A DNA stretch of 64,000 nucleotides from Clostridium estertheticum subsp. estertheticum (GTDB lineage Bacteria > Bacillota > Clostridia > Clostridiales > Clostridiaceae), in the NCBI RefSeq assembly GCF_001877035.1, contig NZ_CP015756.1, forward strand, positions 1,851,001-1,915,000. Direction: 5' to 3'. Both the position numbers and the translations under genes were made by a program. The notes below the pieces were generated by a model. It saw only the letters and a program-made list of their open reading frames with translations, did no database searches and was not told the DNA's origin. Shown in pieces: positions 44,286 through 54,377 of the stretch; within the stretch, counting starts at the first letter, position 1; the number at the start of each line of letters is the position of its first letter.

Positions 44286-45140
44286 ATGAAGTATTATGAA
44301 TTTTCACTTGTAAAACCTCTTAAATATAATTTAACAGGTAAGTTTCAAGCACCATCACCAGAGTGGTTACACTTTACTCGATATATGCAGGACTATGAAT
44401 TGATTATAGTTACAGAGGGAGTAGCATATCTACAAGTTGAACATCAATTGTATTCTATTGGAAAAGGGGAATTTCTCATTTTTCCGCCTTCGGCAAAACA
44501 AGCAGGATATAAAAAAAGTAGTTGTTCATTTTATTGGCTACATTTTGCTTATGAAAATCCTGTAAGCATTATTTTGTTAGAAGAATTTCCTTTCGAATTA
44601 CCAGAAGATAAAATATATATACCAACCCATGGAAAAGTTGAAAATCTTGAAAAAATCATTGTAATTATGAAGCATCTGCAGGATAGTGTACGCAGTTATC
44701 ATAACAGTATTCAAAATAACTATGTGTGTACAACTATACTTTGCGAAATTTCCAGTCAGTTTTTGGCAAAGAAAAATCAGGAGAATTCATCATTAAAAAG
44801 AAAACAGTTTTTTAATGATATACAAGACTATATTAAATGGAATCGGACTAATGCTATAAAGGTATCTGAAATTGCAGAGCATTTTGGATATAATAAAAGA
44901 TATATATCATCTTTATTCAGTACTATCGCTAATGTATCTCTGAAGCAGTATATAATGCAAGAAAAAATAGAATTGGCAAAGTATTTGCTTTGTGATACTA
45001 ATGATAATGTTAGTGAGATAGCTTATCAGCTTGGGTATAATGATAGTCATAACTTTATGAAGGGGTTTAAGAAATTGGTTGGGCTTACACCTACTCAATA
45101 TAGAAATGCTTATGCAACAAGGCTGTTATTCTATGAATAG
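44286..45140 (+). CDS. AraC-family regulator, divergent from GH127
   Basis: 284 aa. Cupin-like N-terminal half (YELIIVTEGVAYLQVEH, GKGEFLIFPPSAKQAGY), then an AraC DNA-binding domain with VSEIAEHFGYNKRYISSLFS and VSEIAYQLGYNDSHNFMKGFKK. ATG 44286 follows AGGTGG with 11 bases spacing; GTG 44271 lies on that site itself and is less likely. Divergent from the GH127 gene and directly upstream of the duplicated xylan promoter, so it could act on either. Ligand unknown. Confidence 0.85.
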   Translation: MKYYEFSLVKPLKYNLTGKFQAPSPEWLHFTRYMQDYELIIVTEGVAYLQVEHQLYSIGKGEFLIFPPSAKQAGYKKSSCSFYWLHFAYENPVSIILLEEFPFELPEDKIYIPTHGKVENLEKIIVIMKHLQDSVRSYHNSIQNNYVCTTILCEISSQFLAKKNQENSSLKRKQFFNDIQDYIKWNRTNAIKVSEIAEHFGYNKRYISSLFSTIANVSLKQYIMQEKIELAKYLLCDTNDNVSEIAYQLGYNDSHNFMKGFKKLVGLTPTQYRNAYATRLLFYE

Positions 45141-45226
45141 AAAAAATAACTTAAGAATGGGGGGGGATATCTTTAGTTTACTAAAGTGTTATATATTCGT
45201 TTACGGTTTACAATATATTTATACAA
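45141..45226 (+). promoter_or_regulatory. Duplicated xylan promoter, copy A
   Basis: 86 bases nearly identical to 59873-59959. It contains a G8 tract (45159-45166), a perfect inverted repeat CTTTAG-TTTA-CTAAAG (45171-45186), -35 GTGTTA (45186-45191), a 17-base spacer and -10 TACAAT (45209-45214). The spacer holds a weak cre-like TATATTCGTTTACG. It drives the esterase-GH115-GH43-GH39-GH27 operon. Confidence 0.75.
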
Positions 45227-45319
45227 GTTGCAAAAGGATGCAACGTCTATTTATAAGCATTTTACATGAAATCGTTATCAGTAGAAAAATAAAATTGGAT
45301 AAAGGAGAGGTTTATAAAA

Positions 45320-47062
45320 ATGGAAGAGGAAATCATGATAAATCAAGAGGATAATAGTAAAGAGGGTCCGAAAGCTCCAAAAGATCCAGTTAAAAGGCGT
45401 AGTAGTATTTTCTTTATGTTTGAGTCAACTATTGAAGCAACTTGTAGTAGTGAAGGTAAACCTTCACAGGATATTTATTTAGAAGGACGAATAAAAGAGA
45501 ATGTAAAGTTTACAGGTGGAGTTACAGATGAGAAAATATTAAAATTGCTAGAAAATTGCAGTGGATTTCATAAATTGGTCCATAGTATTGGGGTATCAGT
45601 AAAGGGAATAAATAATGCTCCTTTAAATATCGATTTTGTGCTAAAAAATTTGGGTAAGGGTAAAAAATATGAGACTGGAACTTTGCTTAGAGTTCCATGC
45701 CGCACGGATGGATCAGAGCTCATTTTAAAACTTAAAGATTACACGTGGTCTCCAGAGGATGATATTCTTTCGAAATTTGCTTTTGAATTTGAGAATGTAG
45801 GTGAACTGGCAATTGCCACTGTGAAGTTCTATCTACATTCTGGATATGAAGTGCCAGAGGTAGCTATGGAACCACCTGTTTCTTTTGGTTCAGATGAATA
45901 TAAAGCAATGATTGCAAAGTCATTATTAAATAAAGGTAATAATAAGAGACTTAAAACTGCCATAGAAAAAGCACAAAGAGGCGAAGATGTTACTATTGCA
46001 TATATTGGAGGCTCGATTACCCAGGGTGCAGCAGCCAAACCTATAAATACAAATTGTTATCCATATAAAGCTTATTTAAAGTTTAAAGATATGTTTGGAA
46101 AAGATGGAGGGGAAAATATACATTACGTGAAAGCTGGCGTTGGTGGTACACCATCAGAACTAGGTATTATACGTTATGGACGGGATATTTTAAAGGATGG
46201 AGAAGTGGAGCCGGATATTGTAATAGTTGAATTTGCAGTAAATGATGAAGGAGACGAAACAAAGGGAATTTGTTATGAGAGTTTATGTTTAAAAATTCTA
46301 TCGTCAAAGAATAAACCAGCAGTAATTTTGTTGTTTGCAGTATTTATGAATGACTGGAATTTACAAGATAGGCTTTCACCCGTTGGAAAACATTATAATT
46401 TACCAATGGTAAGCATAAAGGATGCAGTAGTAGAGCAGTTCAGCCTTAGAAAGTCAGAAGGAAATATCATATCTAAAAGACAGTTTTTTTACGATATCTT
46501 TCATCCAACAAATGACGGCCATAGGGTAATGGTAGATTGCTTAGAGCACCTTTTCTTAGAAACTAAAAAAGCTGTTAAGGATAGAGATGATATTATAATA
46601 GATAAACCACCAGTAATTGGGGACAGATTTAAAAATATTCATCTAATTGATAAAGAAAATTATAGAAATGTGGCAACCATAACTGAGGGAAGTTTTACGC
46701 AGACAGATACTGATTTGCAAATGGTAGAAATGGATGATAATCCTTTTTTATCACCGGAATTTCCATTTAACTGGATGCATACAAATTCATCAGGAAATGA
46801 GAGCTTCAGGATGATTATAAAATGTAGCAGTCTCATCCTTGTTTTTAAGGATTCAGGAAGTAATACCTTTGGCAAAGCAGATATTTTTGTGGATGGTAAG
46901 CGAGTAAAAACAGCAGATCCACATGAAAACAATTGGACTCATTGTAATCCAGTAATTTTATTTCAAAGTGAAGATTGCAAGAAGCATACTGTAGATATAA
47001 AAATGGTCTCAGATAATGAAGATAAGTGTTTTACCATATTAGGATTTGGGTATACATTATAA
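45320..47062 (+). CDS. SGNH/GDSL hydrolase, probable intracellular acetyl-xylooligosaccharide esterase
   Basis: 580 aa, no signal peptide. The N-terminal beta region (about 1-190) may bind carbohydrate. The SGNH domain has S232 in AYIGGSITQGAA, the Gly block GVGGTPSELG, the Asn block EFAVNDEGDE and the dyad DIFHPTNDGH. A C-terminal beta domain (about 430-580) has FNWMHTNSSG and DIFVDGKRVKT. AAAGGAGAGG precedes ATG 45320. First gene of the debranching operon; GH115 follows 64 bases later. Acetyl-xylan deacetylation is inferred from its xylan-specific neighbours, as SGNH folds are versatile. Confidence 0.75.
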   Translation: MEEEIMINQEDNSKEGPKAPKDPVKRRSSIFFMFESTIEATCSSEGKPSQDIYLEGRIKENVKFTGGVTDEKILKLLENCSGFHKLVHSIGVSVKGINNAPLNIDFVLKNLGKGKKYETGTLLRVPCRTDGSELILKLKDYTWSPEDDILSKFAFEFENVGELAIATVKFYLHSGYEVPEVAMEPPVSFGSDEYKAMIAKSLLNKGNNKRLKTAIEKAQRGEDVTIAYIGGSITQGAAAKPINTNCYPYKAYLKFKDMFGKDGGENIHYVKAGVGGTPSELGIIRYGRDILKDGEVEPDIVIVEFAVNDEGDETKGICYESLCLKILSSKNKPAVILLFAVFMNDWNLQDRLSPVGKHYNLPMVSIKDAVVEQFSLRKSEGNIISKRQFFYDIFHPTNDGHRVMVDCLEHLFLETKKAVKDRDDIIIDKPPVIGDRFKNIHLIDKENYRNVATITEGSFTQTDTDLQMVEMDDNPFLSPEFPFNWMHTNSSGNESFRMIIKCSSLILVFKDSGSNTFGKADIFVDGKRVKTADPHENNWTHCNPVILFQSEDCKKHTVDIKMVSDNEDKCFTILGFGYTL

Positions 47063-47126
47063 TCCAAACTTTCCTGCGATTTTTTTATATAAAAATAGGA
47101 ATCCCGATAACACCAAAGGAGGATTA

Positions 47127-50042
47127 ATGAAAATGTTACAAGATAATCAAAGATGCGATAGTGTAGCACAGGTATTGTCACAAGGCGAAGCAACTGTGAG
47201 CCTTGTGACAGAATTAGAAGCTATCATGATATATGTTGATTCGAAAGGTAAGGATTATGGCGGTTTAAGATTAGTGGCATTGTCTTTTGCCGATGATATT
47301 AATATGGTTACAGGGATAACCCCACTTATTTCAACGGATATAAAGCAGCTAAATGGGACAGTAGTGATTGCCGGGTCTATTGGAAATAATGATTTAATTG
47401 ATTCATTAGTTAAAGAAGGCATAATAGATATATCTTATATAAAAAACAAGCGTGAATGTTATAAAATAATTGTTGTTAGAAATCCAGTCGCAGGGATAGA
47501 TAAGGCTATCGTAGTTGTAGGAAGTGATAAGAGGGGAGCAATTTATGGTATTTATCATATTTCAGAATTAATTGGAGTAAGTCCGTGGGTTTACTTTGGA
47601 GATGTTGCACCAATAAGGCAATCGGAACTAATTATTCCAGAATATAAGTTAAACATAACTTCCAAGGAACCATCTGTAAAATATAGAGGATTTTTCTTGA
47701 ATGATGAGTGGCCATCCCTAGGCAAATGGGTAACTGGAACCTTTGGAGACTTTAATGAAGAATTCTACGATAAAGTATTTCAACTACTTTTAAGATTAAA
47801 AGGAAATTTTTTGTGGCCAGCCATGTGGAGTGCAGTTTTTAGTGAAAATGGTAAAAGTAGTGCAATAGCTAATGCAAAACTTGCTGATGCATATGGTATT
47901 GTTATGGGCACCTCACATCATGAACCAATGTTTCGTGCAGGCGAAGAATGGAGAAAAATTAACCAGCAATATGGGACAAACAGTGCATGGGATTTTTCTA
48001 GTAATGCGCAGGCTATAACCAAGTTTTGGGAAGATGGATTATTGCGTAATAAGGATTTTGAAAGCTTGATTACCTTAGGAATGAGAGGAGAACAAGATTC
48101 TGAATTAGTGGGATCTGAGGAGGAAAATATCCAGCTGCTAAAGAGTATTATTAGAGCGCAAAAAAGTTTATTAAAGAAACATGGGCTTGCGGATGCACCT
48201 CAGGTTCTTACAATATATAAAGAAGTAGAAAAATATTGGTACGGGTCAGATAAGGTTGAGGGATTAAGAGAGTGGGATGTACTAGATGATGTAACAATTA
48301 TGCTGGCAGATGATAATTTTGGAAATCTTCGTACACTACCTACTGATAAAGAACGAAATCGTAGGTATGGCTTTGGAATGTATTATCATTTTGATTATCA
48401 CGGCGGACCTTGTTCTTATGAATGGGTAAATTCAACACCACTTGAAAAAGTATGGGAACAAATGTCTATGGCCTTTGATTATGGAGTGCATAATATATGG
48501 GTTGTCAATGTTGGAGATCTAAAACCACAGGAATTGCCAATATCATATTTTTTGGATTTGGCATATGATTTTGATACTTTTGGAACTGACGCAATAATTA
48601 AGACCACAGAATATACAAAGCAGTGGGTAAGGAGGCAATTCGGAAAGGTTTTAGAAGAAGATATAACAGATGGAATTGCAAATGTATTGTCAGACTATAC
48701 GAGGATGAATGGAAAACGAAAACCTGAGATTACTCTTGATTCAACGTACAGTTGTATAAATTATAATGAAGCACAAAGGGTACTCACAAAAGCAATTAAT
48801 ATGGAGAAAACTTCTAAAAAATATTATAAATGTATTCCTGAGGCATACAAGGATGTATATTATCAGCTGGTACATTATCCGGCAGTAGCATCGGCAAATG
48901 TGGTGAAAATGCAGATATTCGCAGGGTTTAATAAGCTATATTATGACCGCAATAGTGTCCTTGCAAATTACTATGCTAAATTGGTAAAGGAGTGTATAGA
49001 GACCGATAACAATATGCAAAGTTACTATAATAACAGTATGTCTGATGGAAAATGGAATGGAATGATGAGTTCTCCACATATAGGGTATACAAAATGGAGT
49101 TCTGATGGCTGGGCATATCCACAAGTGAACTATATTAACCCAAAAGATGATTCATGTATGATTGTAGTTGTAGAAGGAACTGAAAATGAAGGTCTTTCTT
49201 TAGCTGCAAGTCTTCTAGAATTTACAAATCTGGGTAAGGAGAGTTATTTTATTAACATAAGCAATGGCTCAGGAAAATCATTCCATTACAAAGTTGAAGC
49301 AAGTGAGGATTGGATAAAAGTGGATAATATGGAGGGAAGTATTAATATTGGAAAGACGATAAGAGTTTGCGTGAATTGGAGTAAGGTGTCAAAGACCACA
49401 AGTGGTGTAATCAAAATTTTTGGCGGGGAAAAAACAGTAAAAGTGAATGTTAAAGCAGAAGTTATAGATACTTATGGTTTACCTAATATGACATTTATTG
49501 AGGCGCATAATGTGGTGTCTATTGAAGCGGAGCATACAGTCAAAAATATAGCAAGATCGAATGTGCAGTGGAAAATAGTTAAAAACTATGGACGTTCTTT
49601 ATCCTGCCTAAAAATGTTTCCAACAACTGTGTCCTTTGAAAAGACGGAAGATGCACCATATTTGGAATATATAATAAATGTAAATGAAGATTCAAAGTAT
49701 ATATTGACAACCTACGTTGCACCCACCAATAATCTTTACGTAAGTAGCAGATTAAGATATGGTGTATCTTTTGATGGAGAAGCGTCAATTATAGCAGATG
49801 CTCTACCTGTAAATTTTGTAGCTGGTACTAACGGTAATAAAGCATGGGAGGAAGCAGTCATGGAAAATATCCATACAATGACTACTACTCATAAATTAGA
49901 AAAGGGAATACATACCCTCAGATTTTATGGCCTAGATGCTGGGATTATATTGCAAAAGCTAGTTTTATCCAAAGAAAAGCTCCTAAACTCTTTTTTTGGA
50001 CCAGAAGAGAGCTTCTATATAAGAAAGGAAGATTCAAAATGA
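47127..50042 (+). CDS. Xylan alpha-1,2-glucuronidase, GH115
   Basis: 971 aa, no signal peptide. It shows the GH115 central signature: KYRGFFLNDEWPSLGKWV, LLRLKGNFLWPAMWSAVF, MGTSHHEPMFRAGEEW and YYHFDYHGGPCSYEWVNS. Family members release (4-O-methyl)glucuronic acid from xylan and xylooligosaccharides, including internal residues, unlike GH67. Residues about 710-800 form an Ig-like module, and the C-terminus (about 815-960) the usual beta domain. ATG 47127 with AAAGGAGG is chosen; an in-frame start 81 bases upstream overlaps the preceding stop region without a site. It overlaps the next gene by ATGA, indicating coupling. Confidence 0.92.
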   Translation: MKMLQDNQRCDSVAQVLSQGEATVSLVTELEAIMIYVDSKGKDYGGLRLVALSFADDINMVTGITPLISTDIKQLNGTVVIAGSIGNNDLIDSLVKEGIIDISYIKNKRECYKIIVVRNPVAGIDKAIVVVGSDKRGAIYGIYHISELIGVSPWVYFGDVAPIRQSELIIPEYKLNITSKEPSVKYRGFFLNDEWPSLGKWVTGTFGDFNEEFYDKVFQLLLRLKGNFLWPAMWSAVFSENGKSSAIANAKLADAYGIVMGTSHHEPMFRAGEEWRKINQQYGTNSAWDFSSNAQAITKFWEDGLLRNKDFESLITLGMRGEQDSELVGSEEENIQLLKSIIRAQKSLLKKHGLADAPQVLTIYKEVEKYWYGSDKVEGLREWDVLDDVTIMLADDNFGNLRTLPTDKERNRRYGFGMYYHFDYHGGPCSYEWVNSTPLEKVWEQMSMAFDYGVHNIWVVNVGDLKPQELPISYFLDLAYDFDTFGTDAIIKTTEYTKQWVRRQFGKVLEEDITDGIANVLSDYTRMNGKRKPEITLDSTYSCINYNEAQRVLTKAINMEKTSKKYYKCIPEAYKDVYYQLVHYPAVASANVVKMQIFAGFNKLYYDRNSVLANYYAKLVKECIETDNNMQSYYNNSMSDGKWNGMMSSPHIGYTKWSSDGWAYPQVNYINPKDDSCMIVVVEGTENEGLSLAASLLEFTNLGKESYFINISNGSGKSFHYKVEASEDWIKVDNMEGSINIGKTIRVCVNWSKVSKTTSGVIKIFGGEKTVKVNVKAEVIDTYGLPNMTFIEAHNVVSIEAEHTVKNIARSNVQWKIVKNYGRSLSCLKMFPTTVSFEKTEDAPYLEYIINVNEDSKYILTTYVAPTNNLYVSSRLRYGVSFDGEASIIADALPVNFVAGTNGNKAWEEAVMENIHTMTTTHKLEKGIHTLRFYGLDAGIILQKLVLSKEKLLNSFFGPEESFYIRKEDSK

Positions 50043-51574
50043 AAAATAATCCAATTATTTGGTCAGATTACCCTGATATTGATGTAATAAGGGTAGAGGA
50101 TACTTACTATATGGTAAGCACTACAATGCATTTTATGCCTGGGTGTGTAATATTGCGTTCTTATGACCTTATTCATTGGGAGGTGGCAACACATGTATAT
50201 GAAGGTTTGGAGGATACACCAGCCCAAAAGCTCCAAGGCGAAGAACACATTTATGGCAAGGGAATGTGGGCAGCATCCCTTCGTTATCATAATGAGAAAT
50301 TTTATATTTGTTTCGTATCAAATGATACACATAAAACTTATTTATTTACTGCTTCTGATATTAATGGTCCATGGAAAAAACAAATTATTGAAGGGTTTTA
50401 TCATGACAACTCGCTTCTGTTTGATGAGGATGGAAGAATTTACATTATTTATGGCAATACCGAGATTTATATTACAGAATTAAACAGTGATCTAACAGGT
50501 CCGAGGCTTGGTGGACTTAATCGGATTATAGTGAAAGATATGCAGCCTCATCACCTTGGTTATGAGGGTTCTCACATCTATAAAATTAATGGTAAATATT
50601 ATGTATTTTCTATACATATGCTAAAATCAAAAGGTCGTAGAACAGAGGCTTGCTTTGTAGCAGATTCTCTGGAAGGGGAATTTACAGGAGGAGAGGTTTT
50701 TGATGACGATATGGGATATCACAATTCTGGTGTTGCACAAGGTGGTATTGTGAATACTCCAGATGGAAAATGGTATTCAATATTATTTCAGGATCATGGT
50801 GCAGTTGGACGTATACCTGTTATTATACCTTTACACTTAGAAAATGATTTTCCTGTATTTGATAAAAAGGCTCCTGAATATATTGAGGTGACCAGTACAA
50901 GGCCAGGTTATGAATACAAGATGTTAGTTGGCGATGATGATTTTATTTATAAGCTTGATCAAAAGGGGAAGGTTCATCTAAAGGATTTCTGGCAGTGGAA
51001 TCACATTCCGACAGAGGCTCTATGGTCAGTAACGGAAAAACCTGGTACATACCGTATTCATTCAGGAAAAACTTGTCCAAATTTATTTTATGCAGTTAAT
51101 ACTTTGACCCAGCGTACAATGGGGCCTGACTGCGAAGCAGTTGTTACTTTAGATGGCAGTGAACTTAAAGATGGCGACTATGCAGGTTTATGTTTTTTAA
51201 TTAGTTCCTATGGCTTTATAGCACTTACAAAAGAAAATGGTCAAAGTTATTTGGTAATGTGTGCTAGAGTTGTTGATGATAAATCCATCTTTGGAAACCT
51301 GATAGATAACCAGCCTGCAGTGGAGTATGCAAGGATTCCAGTAAAAGGAGACAAGGTTACATTGAAGGCCTATGGAAATTTTGTGGATAATATTGATGAG
51401 TGCCAGTTTTATTATAAGGAGGGTGATAGGTGGAATAAACTTGGGATTACACACTCAATGGTATATAAGTTGGACATGTTCGTCGGATGCCGTTTTGGAT
51501 TGTTCATGTATTCTACAAAAAAAATTAGCGGTGCTGCTGGATTTTCACAGTTTAGGTATAATACTTTAAAGTAA
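50039..51574 (+). CDS. GH43 beta-xylosidase/alpha-L-arabinofuranosidase (subfamily-12-like)
   Basis: 511 aa, no signal peptide. The propeller (about 1-300) starts NPIIWSDYPDIDVIRVEDTYYM with the catalytic base Asp; the acid Glu is probably in LGYEGSHIYKINGKYYVF. GCVILRSYDLIHWE is typical of exo-acting GH43 xylosidase-like proteins. A C-terminal beta-sandwich (about 320-510) closes the active site. Translationally coupled to GH115 by a 4-base overlap and followed after 20 bases by the GH39 gene. Probable role: exo-trimming of xylose or arabinose from imported oligosaccharides. Confidence 0.87.
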   Translation: MKNNPIIWSDYPDIDVIRVEDTYYMVSTTMHFMPGCVILRSYDLIHWEVATHVYEGLEDTPAQKLQGEEHIYGKGMWAASLRYHNEKFYICFVSNDTHKTYLFTASDINGPWKKQIIEGFYHDNSLLFDEDGRIYIIYGNTEIYITELNSDLTGPRLGGLNRIIVKDMQPHHLGYEGSHIYKINGKYYVFSIHMLKSKGRRTEACFVADSLEGEFTGGEVFDDDMGYHNSGVAQGGIVNTPDGKWYSILFQDHGAVGRIPVIIPLHLENDFPVFDKKAPEYIEVTSTRPGYEYKMLVGDDDFIYKLDQKGKVHLKDFWQWNHIPTEALWSVTEKPGTYRIHSGKTCPNLFYAVNTLTQRTMGPDCEAVVTLDGSELKDGDYAGLCFLISSYGFIALTKENGQSYLVMCARVVDDKSIFGNLIDNQPAVEYARIPVKGDKVTLKAYGNFVDNIDECQFYYKEGDRWNKLGITHSMVYKLDMFVGCRFGLFMYSTKKISGAAGFSQFRYNTLK

Positions 51575-51594
51575 ATATTAAGGAGGTTTTTTAT

Positions 51595-53103
51595 ATGACA
51601 AAAAACATTAAGGTACCTGTTTCAGGTAAACCTTTTAAAAATAATGCCACATTTTGTGTTGGTACTGGAAGAATGGGGCTAGCTCTTCAAAAAGAGTATA
51701 CTGACCATTTAAAAATGATCCAGGATTCCATACATTTTTCTTATATTCGTGGTCATGGATTGTTTAGTGATGACATGGGTATATATCGTGAGCATACCAT
51801 GGATGGAGTAACTAGTGTTTTTTACAATTTTACTTATCTTGATCGTGTTATGGACTATTATTTAGAGAATGGCATACGTCCATTCTTGGAACTGGGATTT
51901 ATGCCAGAAAAGCTAAAGAATGGTGAACAAACCATATTCTACTGGAAAGGAAATGTAACACCTCCATCTTCTTATGAAAAATGGGCAGAGCTCATAACAG
52001 AAACCTTAAATCATCTTATTGAAAGGTATGGAAGAGAAGAAGTTATAAATTGGCCTGTGGAGGTGTGGAATGAACCTAATATTGGTTTCTGGGCTGGAAG
52101 TATGGAGGAATACTTTAAATTGTATGAATATTCAGCAGCTGCGGTAAAGAAAGCAGACCATAGAATTCAGGTGGGAGGTCCTTCAATCTGTGGCATTGAT
52201 ACTGAGCACTGGCTTAGGTCATTTTTTGAATATTGTATAAAAAATAAACTTCCATTGGATTTTATCACTCGTCATTGCTATACTGCCCGGGAGACAACTA
52301 AACGTGGAGATTATGTATACCATGTTATGAACGAGCCTACTATAATGATTGAGGAGCTTAAGGAAACACGTAAAATCATGTCTGATTATCCCAGTGTAAC
52401 AAACATTCCTCTACATATAACGGAGTTTAACAGCTCATATGTTCCTGTATGTCCGGTACATGATACGGATTTTAATGCGGCATTTATCGCTCGTATACTT
52501 AGTGAAGCAGGAGAGTATGCAGACTCGTATTCATATTGGACATTTAGCGATGTATTTGAGGAAGATGATGTTCCCATGTCGGTTTTCCATGGGGGTTTCG
52601 GTATGATTGCTCTAAATTCTATAAAGAAACCAACATTCTATGCATTTGAGTTTTTTTCCAAAGCCGGCAAAGAATTAATTTACCGTGATGAACATTTGAT
52701 TGTTACCAAAAATGATGATAAGTATGTAATTATTGGTTGGAACTGGCATGATATGAGAGATCATAAGCAAGCGCCTGACGAAAATTATGTCCTTTCATTG
52801 CCTTCAATAGGAAAACAGGTTTTACTAGTTAAAAAAGATGTAGGAGGGGCTCAGGGTAACCCAATGCAAACGTGGAGCAATATGGGTAAGCCACGCAGCA
52901 TTGATAAGAAGCAGCTGAAGATACTTCAGGCGGCTTCGCAGCCACTTCAGAGCGATGCAAAGCTACTTGAACAAAATGGAACTTACGAAGTAGAACTTAC
53001 AATCTCGTGTAATCACCTGTGTATGATAGAAATAACTCCTGTTAATGATAAGACAGATAGCTACCTTGGTTTTGATCCAGAAGAGTTTTATGGTCTTAAA
53101 TAA
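51595..53103 (+). CDS. xynB: Beta-xylosidase, GH39
   Basis: 502 aa, cytoplasmic. Acid/base E160 in VEVWNEPNIGFWAG and nucleophile E277 in LHITEFNSSY fall at the same residue numbers as in the studied Thermoanaerobacterium saccharolyticum XynB, so the length and start are well supported. A TIM barrel (about 1-340) is followed by a beta-sandwich and small C-terminal domain. AAGGAGG ribosome binding site. It converts xylooligosaccharides to xylose after the glucuronosyl, acetyl and arabinosyl groups are removed by the co-transcribed enzymes. Confidence 0.94.
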   Translation: MTKNIKVPVSGKPFKNNATFCVGTGRMGLALQKEYTDHLKMIQDSIHFSYIRGHGLFSDDMGIYREHTMDGVTSVFYNFTYLDRVMDYYLENGIRPFLELGFMPEKLKNGEQTIFYWKGNVTPPSSYEKWAELITETLNHLIERYGREEVINWPVEVWNEPNIGFWAGSMEEYFKLYEYSAAAVKKADHRIQVGGPSICGIDTEHWLRSFFEYCIKNKLPLDFITRHCYTARETTKRGDYVYHVMNEPTIMIEELKETRKIMSDYPSVTNIPLHITEFNSSYVPVCPVHDTDFNAAFIARILSEAGEYADSYSYWTFSDVFEEDDVPMSVFHGGFGMIALNSIKKPTFYAFEFFSKAGKELIYRDEHLIVTKNDDKYVIIGWNWHDMRDHKQAPDENYVLSLPSIGKQVLLVKKDVGGAQGNPMQTWSNMGKPRSIDKKQLKILQAASQPLQSDAKLLEQNGTYEVELTISCNHLCMIEITPVNDKTDSYLGFDPEEFYGLK

Positions 53104-53213
53104 TGGTGATAACTTTCTTAATTCATAAAATAGGAAGGTGACTGCTAGCCGTAAGTACAAGTTCAGTTATTATAAATATAAAGAATGAATTAAATTTTGA
53201 AAGGATGATAAAT

Positions 53214-54377
53214 ATGGAAAAAACACAAATTGGTGCGATACCTCCTATGGGGTGGAATTCATGGAATACATTTACTTGGGACATAAATGAACAACTTATT
53301 CGTGATGTAGCGGATAGGTTTATTTCAGAGGGATACAAAGATGCAGGATACGAGTATATTGTTATAGATGACTGCTGGAGTCTAAAGCAAAGAGATGATA
53401 AAGGAACACTTGTAGCTGACCCAGTAAAATTTCCAAGTGGAATGAAAGCACTTGCTGATTATGTTCATGGGAAGGGTTTGAAGTTTGGAATGTATTCCTG
53501 TGTAGGAACACATACGTGTGCAGGGTATCCTGGAAGTTTTGAACACGAATTTCAGGATGCAGAATTGCTTGCAAAATGGGGTGTGGACTATTTAAAGTAT
53601 GATTACTGTTTTAAGCCTAGACAAATGTCAGGGGAGCTACTATATAAGAGGATGAGTCTTGCACTTAAAAACTGTGGGCGCGACATTTTATTTTCTGCCT
53701 GCAATTGGGGGGAAGATAATGTATATCAGTGGATTCGTGAATCAGGTGCTCATATGTATAGGTCTACAGGTGATATACAGGATAATTGGGATTCTATAAA
53801 AAACTTAGCTACATCTCAGCTTAATAAAGAATGTTATACAGGTTCATATTGTCATAACGATATGGATATGTTGGTTGTCGGGATGTATGGTGGAAGTAAT
53901 AGTGACTGGATTGGCAGCAAGATTGGTGGTTGTAGTGATAATGAGTATAAAACACATTTTTCTTTATGGAGTATTATGGGGTCACCGCTCATGATTGGAT
54001 GTGATTTCAGAAATGCTAACCAGATAACAAAGGATATTTTGATGAATCGTGACATTATTGCAATTAATCAGGATATAGAATGTCGTGGAGCTTACCGAAT
54101 TAAACCGGAACCACAGTGGTTTAATTCAGATGATGTATTTATGTCAGTAAAAGTATTAACTAATGGAGATATTGCTATAGGTTTTTTTAATCTAAGTGAC
54201 ACTCAAAGAGAATTATCATTACAGTTTTGGGACATAGGGATTCCTTATGCCTCGGGAATTTCGTTATCCATGTATGACTGCTGGCAGCACAAAGAAATAG
54301 GCGTCTTTAGAGAAAGATTTGCTCCTGTAGTACCGGCACATGATTGTGTGATAGTACGTGCAAAACTGGTGAAATAA
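53214..54377 (+). CDS. GH27 alpha-galactosidase or beta-L-arabinopyranosidase
   Basis: 387 aa, no signal peptide. Family motifs: PPMGWNSWNTF, YIVIDDCW, KFGMYSCVGTHTCAGYPGS, nucleophile Asp in VDYLKYDYC and acid/base Asp region HNDMDMLVVGM. A C-terminal beta domain follows (about 290-387). ATG 53214 with GAAAGGA is chosen; an ATG 9 bases upstream overlaps the site. GH27 includes alpha-galactosidases and beta-L-arabinopyranosidases; in an arabinoxylan operon either could remove terminal Gal or Arap from complex side chains. Directly abuts a small CxxC protein gene. Confidence 0.9.
   Translation: MEKTQIGAIPPMGWNSWNTFTWDINEQLIRDVADRFISEGYKDAGYEYIVIDDCWSLKQRDDKGTLVADPVKFPSGMKALADYVHGKGLKFGMYSCVGTHTCAGYPGSFEHEFQDAELLAKWGVDYLKYDYCFKPRQMSGELLYKRMSLALKNCGRDILFSACNWGEDNVYQWIRESGAHMYRSTGDIQDNWDSIKNLATSQLNKECYTGSYCHNDMDMLVVGMYGGSNSDWIGSKIGGCSDNEYKTHFSLWSIMGSPLMIGCDFRNANQITKDILMNRDIIAINQDIECRGAYRIKPEPQWFNSDDVFMSVKVLTNGDIAIGFFNLSDTQRELSLQFWDIGIPYASGISLSMYDCWQHKEIGVFRERFAPVVPAHDCVIVRAKLVK

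Noticed and set aside
45159-45166. G8 tract as part of a Shine-Dalgarno sequence
   Set aside because: No start codon lies at a suitable distance, and the tract is conserved in the second copy upstream of the promoter -35, so an operator role fits better.
45079-45354. Open frame of 91 codons across the end of the AraC gene and the duplicated promoter
   Set aside because: It overlaps the AraC gene, the promoter repeat and the next gene's start in another frame, and has no ribosome binding site or domain.
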